Part shown: piece by piece, positions 1 to 9,406 of the stretch
Numbering within the stretch: position 1 is the stretch's first letter
Layout: every line of letters begins with the position of its first letter
Assembly: GCA_913055785.1 (NCBI GenBank)
Contig: CAJXLJ010000029.1
Span: forward strand, 1-34,894
Source: an uncultured Parvularculaceae bacterium
Lineage (GTDB): Bacteria > Pseudomonadota > Alphaproteobacteria > Caulobacterales > Parvularculaceae
Length of the DNA stretch: 34,894 bases
Direction: 5' to 3'
The notes under the pieces: model-generated
Told to the model about the DNA's origin: nothing
The model's input: only the letters and a program-made list of their open reading frames with translations
The model's database searches: none
Position numbers and translations under genes: made by a program

Positions 1-2900
<2,900 letters not shown>

Positions 2901-3035
2901 ATTCCTACCCCTCAGGCTTTCGTTGCAGGGACCGTATAGGCTTCGCGGATCAACGCCAAGACCTGGAGGGGGCTTTCGCTACGTCTTCCACCCGTTTGTT
3001 ATTGCTGTTTTTTCCCGCCCTTACCTGAGAGCCGG

Positions 3036-3755
3036 TCAAACGCCGTCCAGCACTTCTCGCACCCATTGCGGCGCGACTTCCGTCGCCGGGCCGTACCGGC
3101 TGTCATTAAACAAATAGGCGTTCTCGGAAGGCTCAAGATTGAGCTCCATCGCCGGGATGCCGAGCGCCCGCGCTTCTGCGACGAACCCGGCGGCCGGATA
3201 GACCGAGCCCGACGTGCCGATGGAAACGAAGAGCTCCGCGGCCATGATTGCGTCCGCCGCCTCATCCATGAAGCGCGGTATTTCGCCGAACCAGACAACA
3301 TAAGGACGCATGGCGCCTGAACGCCCGCAAGCGCCGCATACGGTCTTGACGCTTAAATCGTCCCGCCAGTCGCAAACATCACCGCACGCGGCGCATGCCG
3401 CTTTGCAGAGTTCGCCATGCATGTGCAGAAGATTTTTGGAACCGGCCTGTTCGTGAAGGTTGTCGACATTCTGGGTGATGAGCGTCATGCGCCCGCCGCG
3501 CGCCTCGAGCCCGGCTTCGAGTTCCGCAAGCGCGCGATGCGCGGCGTTTGGTTCCGCGGTCTGAACGCCGCGCCGGCGCATGTTGTAGAATTCGTGGACC
3601 AGCGCCGGGTTGGCGGCGAAACCTTCCGGCGTCGCCACCTCCCGGTAATCGTATTTCGCCCAAACACCGTCCGCATCGCGAAAAGGGGCGACGCCCGACT
3701 CGGCCGAGACGCCGGAGCCGGTCAGGACGACGATATTCTTGACGGGGCCGCCCAC
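3036..3755 (-). CDS. cobB: Sir2-family NAD-dependent protein deacylase, class III type
   Basis: This 239-residue sirtuin removes acyl groups from lysines using NAD. The nucleotide-binding GSGVSAESG is at residues 13-21, TQNVDNLH at 94-101, the catalytic His in HMHGEL at 113, and the zinc cysteines at 121/124 and 140/143. Tyr57 and Arg60 (FYNMR) match the Y-x2-R pair that in CobB and SIRT5 binds succinyl or malonyl lysine, so desuccinylase or demalonylase activity is likely besides deacetylation (inference). Translation starts at a GTG directly after the TAA of the upstream DUF1993 gene, with no bases between, which suggests translational coupling. The length is normal for the family. Confidence 0.93.
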   Translation of the reverse strand: MGGPVKNIVVLTGSGVSAESGVAPFRDADGVWAKYDYREVATPEGFAANPALVHEFYNMRRRGVQTAEPNAAHRALAELEAGLEARGGRMTLITQNVDNLHEQAGSKNLLHMHGELCKAACAACGDVCDWRDDLSVKTVCGACGRSGAMRPYVVWFGEIPRFMDEAADAIMAAELFVSIGTSGSVYPAAGFVAEARALGIPAMELNLEPSENAYLFNDSRYGPATEVAPQWVREVLDGV

Positions 3756-4283
3756 TTAGGCGCCGGGAATATAGTCGCGCAGACCGATCAGGAAATCGCG
3801 CTTGCCAATGTCGAGGCCCGTATGACGCAGGATCAAATAGGCCGCCGTCACATGGAAATAGAGATTGGGAAGAATCCAGTTCTGCGCAAACACCTTGCGC
3901 GGCAAGGTCACTTCCATTGGCCCCATGGGCACGGTGATGTTCACATCGGCATCAGCGTCGATCGCGGCGCGATCCAGTCCGTTGATTATGCTCTCGGCGC
4001 GATCAATCCGGGCCAGCAATTCGGCGAAGCTGGTTTCATCGTCGGGAAAACTCGGGATCTCGGCGCCCGCGAGACGCGAGAGCGCACGGGCCGGAATTTC
4101 AGTCGCAAACCGGACCTGCGTCGCGAGCGGGAACATGTCCGGCGCCATGCGCCAGTTCAAATAAACGCCCTCCTCGACATTCGTTTCCTTGCAGCGCTCC
4201 GCAGCCTTTGCAAGAACGCCGCGCAAGGTTTCGAACATATGCGCGACAGCGCCGTTGACAGAAGACGATACGGATAGGCTCAT
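3756..4283 (-). CDS. DUF1993 family protein
   Basis: This 175-residue protein is recognised as DUF1993 from its overall pattern: the N-terminal MFETLRGVLAKA helix, the RMAPDMFPL motif near residue 45, and the C-terminal NWILPNLYFHVTAAYLILRH segment with conserved Asn and His. The family is all-helical and DinB-like, with no established biochemical role. It has no signal peptide or membrane segment, so it should be cytoplasmic. The ATG at 4283 has an AGAGAGGAA ribosome site 8-9 bases upstream. It is the first gene of a two-gene unit with the sirtuin and is divergent from the phosphatase gene; the 110 bases between them must hold both promoters. Confidence 0.85.
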   Translation of the reverse strand: MSLSVSSSVNGAVAHMFETLRGVLAKAAERCKETNVEEGVYLNWRMAPDMFPLATQVRFATEIPARALSRLAGAEIPSFPDDETSFAELLARIDRAESIINGLDRAAIDADADVNITVPMGPMEVTLPRKVFAQNWILPNLYFHVTAAYLILRHTGLDIGKRDFLIGLRDYIPGA

Positions 4284-4393
4284 CGGGGGTTCCTCTCTTT
4301 TCCGGGATCAATGGCCGGTAGCTTGGGTTTGACGTTGCGCGCTTCAAGAGACAAGGACTAGAAAGACGGAAGATTTAATCGGCAGAATTTCTG

Positions 4394-4861
4394 ATGACCA
4401 CAAAAGTTCTTTTCGTTTGCCTCGGCAATATCTGCCGTTCGCCGGCGGCCGAGGGCGTCTTGCGCGCCAAGGCGCGGGCGCGAGGGTTCGATGTCTATAT
4501 CGATTCCGCCGGCACCGGCGCGTGGCATGTGGGCGACCCGCCGGATGCGCGGATGATCGCGGCGGCCGGCAAGCGCGGCTATGACCTTTCTCACCAGCGC
4601 GCCCGCAAGGTCGACCTCGCCGACTTTTACGAGTTCGACTATTTGCTGGCGATGGATCTGTCGAACCAGACCGATCTCCTCGAAACGTCGCCGCCGAACC
4701 GAACCGCCGATATCCGTCTGTTCCTCGATTTCGCCGAATGCGACACGCGCGAAACGCCCGACCCCTATTACGGCGCCGCCGGCGGTTTCGAGCAGGTGCT
4801 CGATCTGATTGAGATGGGCGCTGAAGGTTTCCTCGATCACCTCGAAAACGAAAGCGAATAA
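4394..4861 (+). CDS. Low-molecular-weight protein-tyrosine phosphatase
   Basis: This 155-residue phosphatase carries the P-loop CLGNICRS at residues 9-16 (nucleophile Cys9, Arg15) and the general-acid loop DPYYG starting at Asp123, which is the complete catalytic set. Cytoplasmic members dephosphorylate tyrosine or small phospho-substrates. Some regulate exopolysaccharide kinases, but no such kinase is nearby, so the partner is unknown. The ribosome site before the ATG is weak. The last 25 bases overlap the 3' end of the convergent thpR gene. Confidence 0.93.
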   Translation: MTTKVLFVCLGNICRSPAAEGVLRAKARARGFDVYIDSAGTGAWHVGDPPDARMIAAAGKRGYDLSHQRARKVDLADFYEFDYLLAMDLSNQTDLLETSPPNRTADIRLFLDFAECDTRETPDPYYGAAGGFEQVLDLIEMGAEGFLDHLENESE

Positions 4862-5379
4862 CTCGCCTCGATCTCATAGTGGCTGGCGACGCCGCCGAGC
4901 TGCGATGAATAAAGATGAAACGCCTCGACCGGAAACGGGCCACAGGAAAAGAGCCCGTGCCGGGCGCAATACGCCGCCGCGGCCGGCTGCGTCGTGTTCC
5001 TGAGATAGGCGAGCGTGACATGCGGCTTGAATTTGCGGCGCTCAAGATCGAAACCGGCGCGGCGCAACGCCTGCTCGACCTTGCCCTGCAAATGATCGAG
5101 CGCATCGCAAGCGTCAACGCCCGCCCACAAGGCGCGCGGCTGGCGGTCTCCAAAAAAGCCGATCCCTGAAAGCCTCAAGTCGAAAGCAGGCGCCTCAATG
5201 GCGGCGAGCGCATCAAGCGCCGCCCCAAACCCGTGGCGGTCAGTCTCGCCGATAAAGGCGAGCGTCAGGTGGAAATTCTCAACCGGTCGCCAGCGCGCGC
5301 CTTCAACGCCCGATTGCAGCGTCGACAGCGCATCGGCGACGATTTCAGGGATAGAAAGGGCGACGAAAAGGCGGGACAT
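4837..5379 (-). CDS. thpR: RNA 2',3'-cyclic phosphodiesterase (LigT/ThpR, 2H family)
   Basis: This 180-residue member of the 2H phosphoesterase superfamily has both catalytic HxTx motifs, HLTL at residues 37-40 and HVTL at 120-123. The family opens 2',3'-cyclic phosphates at RNA ends; the E. coli protein also ligates tRNA halves in vitro, and its cellular role is unclear. It has no signal peptide. Its 3' end overlaps the phosphatase gene by 25 bases on the opposite strand, so the two C-terminal coding segments share DNA. It is divergent from the SDR gene, with 80 bases between the starts. Confidence 0.92.
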   Translation of the reverse strand: MSRLFVALSIPEIVADALSTLQSGVEGARWRPVENFHLTLAFIGETDRHGFGAALDALAAIEAPAFDLRLSGIGFFGDRQPRALWAGVDACDALDHLQGKVEQALRRAGFDLERRKFKPHVTLAYLRNTTQPAAAAYCARHGLFSCGPFPVEAFHLYSSQLGGVASHYEIEASYSLSFSR

Positions 5380-5459
5380 GATTTAGGCGCGCTGACAAAA
5401 TTGAAGCACCGCACTACGCGGAAATTGACAGAAAGTCGATAAAGAGGGAGCAAAGCCGA

Positions 5460-6338
5460 ATGACCAAAAAGCTTTTCTGTTTCGGCTACGGCTATACAGC
5501 GGGGGCCTTCGCCAAACGTTTGCAAACGACAGGCTGGCGCATCGCAGGAACGACCACATCGCCGGATAAAGCCGCCGGCATGGTGGCGGAAGACATCGAA
5601 GCGCACGTCTGGAACGACAATGCCCATTTCGATCCGCGCTGGCTGGCGGACGCGTCGGCGATCCTTGTATCAACGCCGCCGGACGAGACCGGATGCCCCG
5701 CCTTGCGCGCCGCCTGCGGCGCGATAGCGGAACGCGCCGGAGCGCTCGACTGGTTCGGATATCTCTCTACAAACGGGGTTTACGGCGATCACGGCGGCGC
5801 CTGGGTCGACGAAGAAAGCGAACTGCGAGCGAACACGCCGCCGGCGACATGGCGCATCGAAGCGGAGAAAGCGTGGGCCGGGCTCGCTGACGAATGCGGC
5901 CTCAACGCCATGATCTTCCGCCTGCCGAGCATCTACGGACCCGGCCGCTCGACCCTCGATCGGGTGCGCGAAGGCGTTGCGCGTCGGATCGTCAAGGAGG
6001 GCCAGGTCTTCAACCGGATGCATGTGGAAGACATCGCCGCGGCGCTGGCGGCCAGCATGACGGCGCCGCCCGCGCACCGGATCTACAATCTTGCGGACGA
6101 TGAGCCCTCGCCGCCGCAAGACGTGATCGAACATGCGTGCCGGCTGCTCGGCGTAGAGGCGCCGCCAGTCATCCCTTTTGAAGACGCGAAACTCTCACCC
6201 ATGGCGAAACGGTTTTACGCCAACAACAAACGGGTGTCGAACGCGCGCATGAAACGCGCGTTCGATGTTACCCTGCATTACCCCAGCTACCGCGAAGGGC
6301 TTGAAGCGATCTTGAATTGCGAAAGCGGCGAGGCTTAA
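5460..6338 (+). CDS. SDR/epimerase-type NAD(P)-binding protein (YeeZ-like)
   Basis: This 292-residue protein begins with the dinucleotide-binding FGYGYTAGAFA loop at residues 8-18. It continues with ISTPPDE-like and STNGVYGDHGGAWVDE segments that mark the atypical extended SDR group of E. coli YeeZ. An R-P-IYGPGR motif around residue 160 is also typical of epimerase folds. The substrate is unknown; these proteins are annotated as nucleotide-sugar epimerase-like. The start is supported by an AGAGGGAG site about 10 bases upstream. The stop shares the four-base TTAA with the stop of the convergent DUF6491 gene. Confidence 0.85.
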   Translation: MTKKLFCFGYGYTAGAFAKRLQTTGWRIAGTTTSPDKAAGMVAEDIEAHVWNDNAHFDPRWLADASAILVSTPPDETGCPALRAACGAIAERAGALDWFGYLSTNGVYGDHGGAWVDEESELRANTPPATWRIEAEKAWAGLADECGLNAMIFRLPSIYGPGRSTLDRVREGVARRIVKEGQVFNRMHVEDIAAALAASMTAPPAHRIYNLADDEPSPPQDVIEHACRLLGVEAPPVIPFEDAKLSPMAKRFYANNKRVSNARMKRAFDVTLHYPSYREGLEAILNCESGEA

Positions 6339-6781
6339 TCCTCTTCGTCCTCACCCAGCGGTTCGCCGATATCCGGCGGCGACCCTTTTGCATTCCACTT
6401 GTTGATACGCTTGATCCGGCAAGGCAGTTCCAGCCCCCCATAATCGACCAACGAGATCGAGTCATTGACCCGCAAGCAGCCCGTACCCGGCTTGGTCTCG
6501 ATGTTGATATGGTTGGCGCGCCGGATCAGCTTTTCCGAACAGCCTTCGCTGATCTCCAGCCGGTACCAGTCGTTCGCCGTGCGGTCGAGCAGGATGACGC
6601 CATCCTCGCCCTTGACCTCGCTCCAGCGGTTAATCGAGCTGGAAAAACAGATCTGACTGACTTCTTCACCGAGTCGGGGGTCGCCGCCCGACGCCGGGTC
6701 CGAACCATCGAACGACATGGCCGATGGTGCAGCCATCAGTGCGGCGGCGGTAAGCGACAGCACAAGATAGGCGGTTTTCAT
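6335..6781 (-). CDS. Secreted DUF6491-type protein
   Basis: A 148-residue protein starting at the ATG at 6781, which is preceded by AAGAAGGG; an open frame extends 32 codons further upstream but lacks a ribosome site. The N-terminus MKTAYLVLSLTAAALM is a signal peptide, so the mature protein is periplasmic or extracellular. The mature part has ICFSSSINRW, a NDWYRLE segment, and cysteines in EGCSEK, TGCLRV and LPCRIK; this pattern matches the DUF6491 family as I remember it. The four mature cysteines could form two disulfides. The C-terminus is acidic (GEDEED). No function is known. It is divergent from ahcY, so the palindrome at 6875-6896 could also affect this gene. Confidence 0.75.
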   Translation of the reverse strand: MKTAYLVLSLTAAALMAAPSAMSFDGSDPASGGDPRLGEEVSQICFSSSINRWSEVKGEDGVILLDRTANDWYRLEISEGCSEKLIRRANHINIETKPGTGCLRVNDSISLVDYGGLELPCRIKRINKWNAKGSPPDIGEPLGEDEED

Positions 6782-6874
6782 CTTCGTTATCCCTTCTTTG
6801 CGCCCAGCCGCCTTAAAGTATACTGGAGACGCCGCTTCGAGGGCCACACATTCTCGCGAGAAACTGCGGAAAAT

Positions 6875-6896
6875 CATATAAAGAAATCTTTATATG
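6875..6896. promoter_or_regulatory. 22-bp palindromic operator upstream of ahcY (SahR-type candidate)
   Basis: CATATAAAGA, two bases, then its exact reverse complement TCTTTATATG. This AT-rich perfect dyad stands out in GC-rich surroundings. It lies 73 bases upstream of the ahcY ATG and 93 bases from the divergent DUF6491 start. ArsR-family regulators of SAM/SAH metabolism (SahR) are known to bind palindromes of this kind upstream of ahcY and met genes in Proteobacteria. The assignment rests on that knowledge plus position; the regulator is not in the window. Confidence 0.6.
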
Positions 6897-6900
6897 TCTC

Positions 6901-6929
6901 TTGGCAGGCGCTCCTGTCACTGTTATATG
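6901..6929 (+). promoter_or_regulatory. Candidate sigma-70 promoter of ahcY
   Basis: TTGGCA at 6901-6906 (five of six consensus bases), a 17-base spacer and TATATG at 6924-6929. It begins four bases after the palindrome, and transcription would start near 6936, giving a leader of about 35 bases that ends in ATAAGGA before the ATG. The palindrome touches the upstream edge of the -35 box, which fits repression or activation from there. Assigned by eye only. Confidence 0.4.
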
Positions 6930-6969
6930 CCGGGCGAAATATCGGCTTTTTTTATAAGGACATTCGCCC

Positions 6970-8376
6970 ATGAACGCGCCCAGCCATCACGATTACGTCG
7001 TCAAGGATCTCAATCTCGCCGATTGGGGCCGCCGCGAGATCGAGATCGCCGAAACCGAAATGCCCGGCCTGATGGCGACGCGGGAAGAATTCGGCGCCGC
7101 GCAGCCGCTGAAGGGCGCACGCATCGCCGGCTCGCTGCACATGACGATCCAGACCGCCGTACTGATCGAAACCCTGCAAGCCCTCGGCGCCGACGTGCGC
7201 TGGGCCTCGTGCAACATCTATTCGACCCAGGACCACGCCGCCGCGGCCATCGCCGCCGCCGGCACGCCGGTTTTCGCATTCAAGGGCGAAAGCCTTGAGG
7301 AGTACTGGGATCTTGCGGACAAGATCTTCGAATGGCCAAACGGCGAGACCGCCAACATGATCCTCGACGATGGCGGCGACGCAACGCTGCTCATTCTACT
7401 TGGCGCCGACGCGGAAAAAGATCCGTCTATTCTCGACAACCCGTCCAATGAAGAAGAAACCGCGCTGTTCGACACGATCAAGCGTCGCCTCGCCAAACAG
7501 CCGAACTGGTATTCGACGGTGAAAGCCAACATCAAGGGCGTCACCGAAGAAACGACCACAGGCGTTCTTCGTCTCTATCAGCGCCAGAAAAAGGGCCAGC
7601 TCCCCTTCCCGGCGATCAATGTCAATGACAGCGTCACCAAGTCGAAATTCGACAACAAATACGGCTGTAAAGAGTCGCTTGTTGACGGCATCCGCCGCGG
7701 CACGGATGTGATGATGGCGGGCAAGGTCGCGCTCGTCGCCGGTTACGGCGATGTCGGCAAAGGCTCCGCCGCTTCGCTGCAAGGCGCCGGAGCGCGCGTG
7801 ATGGTGACGGAGATCGACCCGATCTGCGCGCTGCAGGCGGCGATGGACGGCTATGAAGTCGTGACCATGGAAGAAGGCTGTCCGCGCGCCGATATCGTCA
7901 TCACCGCGACCGGCAACAAGGACGTCCTCACCGTCGACAATATGCGCCAGCTCAAAGACATGGCGATCGTCGGCAATATCGGTCACTTCGACAACGAGAT
8001 TCAGGTCGAGGGCCTCAAGAATTTCAAATGGGCGAATGTCAAGGACCAGGTCGACATGATCACCTTCCCCGACGGCAAGCGCATGTTGCTCTTGTCTCAG
8101 GGCCGTCTGCTTAATCTCGGCAACGCCACCGGCCATCCTTCTTTCGTGATGTCCGCATCCTTCACCAACCAGACGCTCGCGCAGATCGAGCTCTGGACGA
8201 AGGGCGATCAGTACAAGAACGAAGTCTATATCCTGCCGAAACACCTCGACGAGAAAGTCGCCAAGCTGCATCTCGACAAGATCGGCGCGAAACTGACGCG
8301 GCTTTCCGAAGGACAGGCCGATTATATCGGCGTACCGGTCGAGGGGCCGTTCAAGTCCGATCACTATCGGTATTAA
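6970..8376 (+). CDS. ahcY: Adenosylhomocysteinase (S-adenosyl-L-homocysteine hydrolase)
   Basis: This 468-residue cytoplasmic NAD-dependent enzyme reversibly splits S-adenosylhomocysteine into adenosine and homocysteine, removing the product inhibitor of methyltransferases and feeding the methionine cycle. Family marks are the [15 protein letters not shown] segment, [14 protein letters not shown], the [11 protein letters not shown] region, the NAD-binding loop GYGDVGKG at 258-265, and the C-terminal KSDHYRY, which contributes to the cofactor site of the neighbouring subunit. The length fits the bacterial enzymes with the extra insertion. The ATG follows ATAAGGA. It is probably controlled through the 6875-6896 palindrome. 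The ahcY-divL neighbourhood is, from memory, common in alphaproteobacteria. Confidence 0.98.
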   Translation: MNAPSHHDYVVKDLNLADWGRREIEIAETEMPGLMATREEFGAAQPLKGARIAGSLHMTIQTAVLIETLQALGADVRWASCNIYSTQDHAAAAIAAAGTPVFAFKGESLEEYWDLADKIFEWPNGETANMILDDGGDATLLILLGADAEKDPSILDNPSNEEETALFDTIKRRLAKQPNWYSTVKANIKGVTEETTTGVLRLYQRQKKGQLPFPAINVNDSVTKSKFDNKYGCKESLVDGIRRGTDVMMAGKVALVAGYGDVGKGSAASLQGAGARVMVTEIDPICALQAAMDGYEVVTMEEGCPRADIVITATGNKDVLTVDNMRQLKDMAIVGNIGHFDNEIQVEGLKNFKWANVKDQVDMITFPDGKRMLLLSQGRLLNLGNATGHPSFVMSASFTNQTLAQIELWTKGDQYKNEVYILPKHLDEKVAKLHLDKIGAKLTRLSEGQADYIGVPVEGPFKSDHYRY

Positions 8377-8401
8377 AGCCATCCCAGCTGCGAAATACTG
8401 A

Positions 8402-8441
8402 CCGCTCATTCCAGCCGCCGACCGGTCGCAGGAATGAGCGG
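8402..8441. repeat. Inverted repeat after ahcY (family A-like), possible terminator
   Basis: CCGCTCATTCC at 8402-8412 and its exact complement GGAATGAGCGG at 8431-8441 enclose 18 bases that themselves contain the palindrome CGACCGGTCG (8419-8428). The outer arms match the ends of the family A repeats at 29607-29678 and 30053-30136. No T-run follows, so a role in ending ahcY transcription is possible but not shown. Confidence 0.6.
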
Positions 8442-8617
8442 CGGATGCGTGAATTATCTTGCTCCCGCTATTATTTCCGGCTATCCTGCTACTATTGTAG
8501 CATTTCCAGTAGCCTGTAGTTCCAGTTAACGGGGGCGCGATTTCTCGTGCGTTCGCCGCATGGGCCGCGCTGCATCAAACCTTGCCTAGGGCTCAGCCCG
8601 GAAAGGAGTTGCGCGTT

Positions 8618-9199
8618 ATGACGACAGTAAGATGGATACTCGGCCTGCCCGTCGCGGGAGCGATTACGGCGATCCTGTTCATCGCAATGGCCGCGCTTAT
8701 CAAGAATGACGAGGTAATCGTCGATCCGGCAAATACGCCTGGCTTCAAAATACTCGCCAATATCAAGGACACCCCGGAGGGCGGAGAAGAAAAACAGGCC
8801 AGGCCAGTCCTGAAGAAAAAGCCGCCGGACCCGGTGATTCACCACGCCGAACCGACCGGCAAACCTAATCCGACCCAGACGACCATCGATAAAACCACGG
8901 TGACGACTGAAACGTTCAAGGGCGAAAAGATGGTGATCACGCCAACCATCATCACGCCGCCGCCTTATCCTCAGGCCTGCGCCAGCAAGGGCGTTGAAGG
9001 CGTGGTGGTGGTGCAGTTCGACGTCACGCCCGAAGGCCGGGTCGTCAACGTGCGAATCATTGATTCGCCCGACGCCTGCTTCCACCGCACCGTGCGCAAC
9101 ACGGTCGCCAAGTGGAAATACCCGCCCGCCATGGAAAACGGCCGCCCGGTCATGCGCCGCGGCGTAATCGAGCGCATTGCTTTCAAGCTGGAAGATTAA
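8618..9199 (+). CDS. TonB C-terminal-domain protein (energy-transducer type)
   Basis: I start at the ATG at 8618 because AAAGGAG lies 9 bases upstream; an in-frame TTG at 8582 lacks support. The 193-residue product has an N-terminal membrane anchor (about residues 5-29), a periplasmic linker with a Lys/Pro-rich KKKPPDP stretch, and a TonB-type C-terminal domain. That domain shows PPYPQACASKGVEG, VVVQFDVTPEGRVVNV and the KWKYPPAMENGRPV segment, so it should contact outer-membrane receptors or other envelope partners. The linker is short for a TonB that must span the periplasm. No exbB, exbD or receptor gene is in the window. The gene ends at a strong terminator that separates it from divL. Confidence 0.85.
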   Translation: MTTVRWILGLPVAGAITAILFIAMAALIKNDEVIVDPANTPGFKILANIKDTPEGGEEKQARPVLKKKPPDPVIHHAEPTGKPNPTQTTIDKTTVTTETFKGEKMVITPTIITPPPYPQACASKGVEGVVVVQFDVTPEGRVVNVRIIDSPDACFHRTVRNTVAKWKYPPAMENGRPVMRRGVIERIAFKLED

Positions 9200-9205
9200 A
9201 CGCCG

Positions 9206-9234
9206 GGCTCCCGGGCTCGGCCCGGGAGCCTTTT
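9206..9234 (+). terminator. Rho-independent terminator after the TonB-like gene
   Basis: The perfect 10-bp stem GGCTCCCGGG (9206-9215) pairs with CCCGGGAGCC (9221-9230) around a five-base loop, followed by TTTT. It begins six bases after the TonB-like stop codon. This should end the ahcY/tonB-like transcripts, so divL must use its own promoter in 9235-9406. Confidence 0.88.
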
Positions 9235-9406
9235 CCTGTTGAAAACTTAACCTGATCGAAAGGAGAAATCGCCCGGGCGGCTCTAGCGGGCCCGCGCGAA
9301 CACGATAGATATTGAAGGCGAATTGCAGGTTACGCACTAGATATGGGCGAATCCCCCTAGATTGCGGGGTTCATCGGGCGGCGGACGCGAGTTAGGGCAA
9401 GGCTGA

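Noticed and set aside
6929-6953. Terminator-like GCCG...CGGC hairpin with seven T's before ahcY
   Set aside because: The stem is only four base pairs and would overlap the expected transcription start, so it cannot act as a leader attenuator.
6897-6969. SAH or SAM riboswitch upstream of ahcY
   Set aside because: The leader after the candidate promoter is only about 35 bases and I see no conserved riboswitch core; the palindrome explains regulation better.
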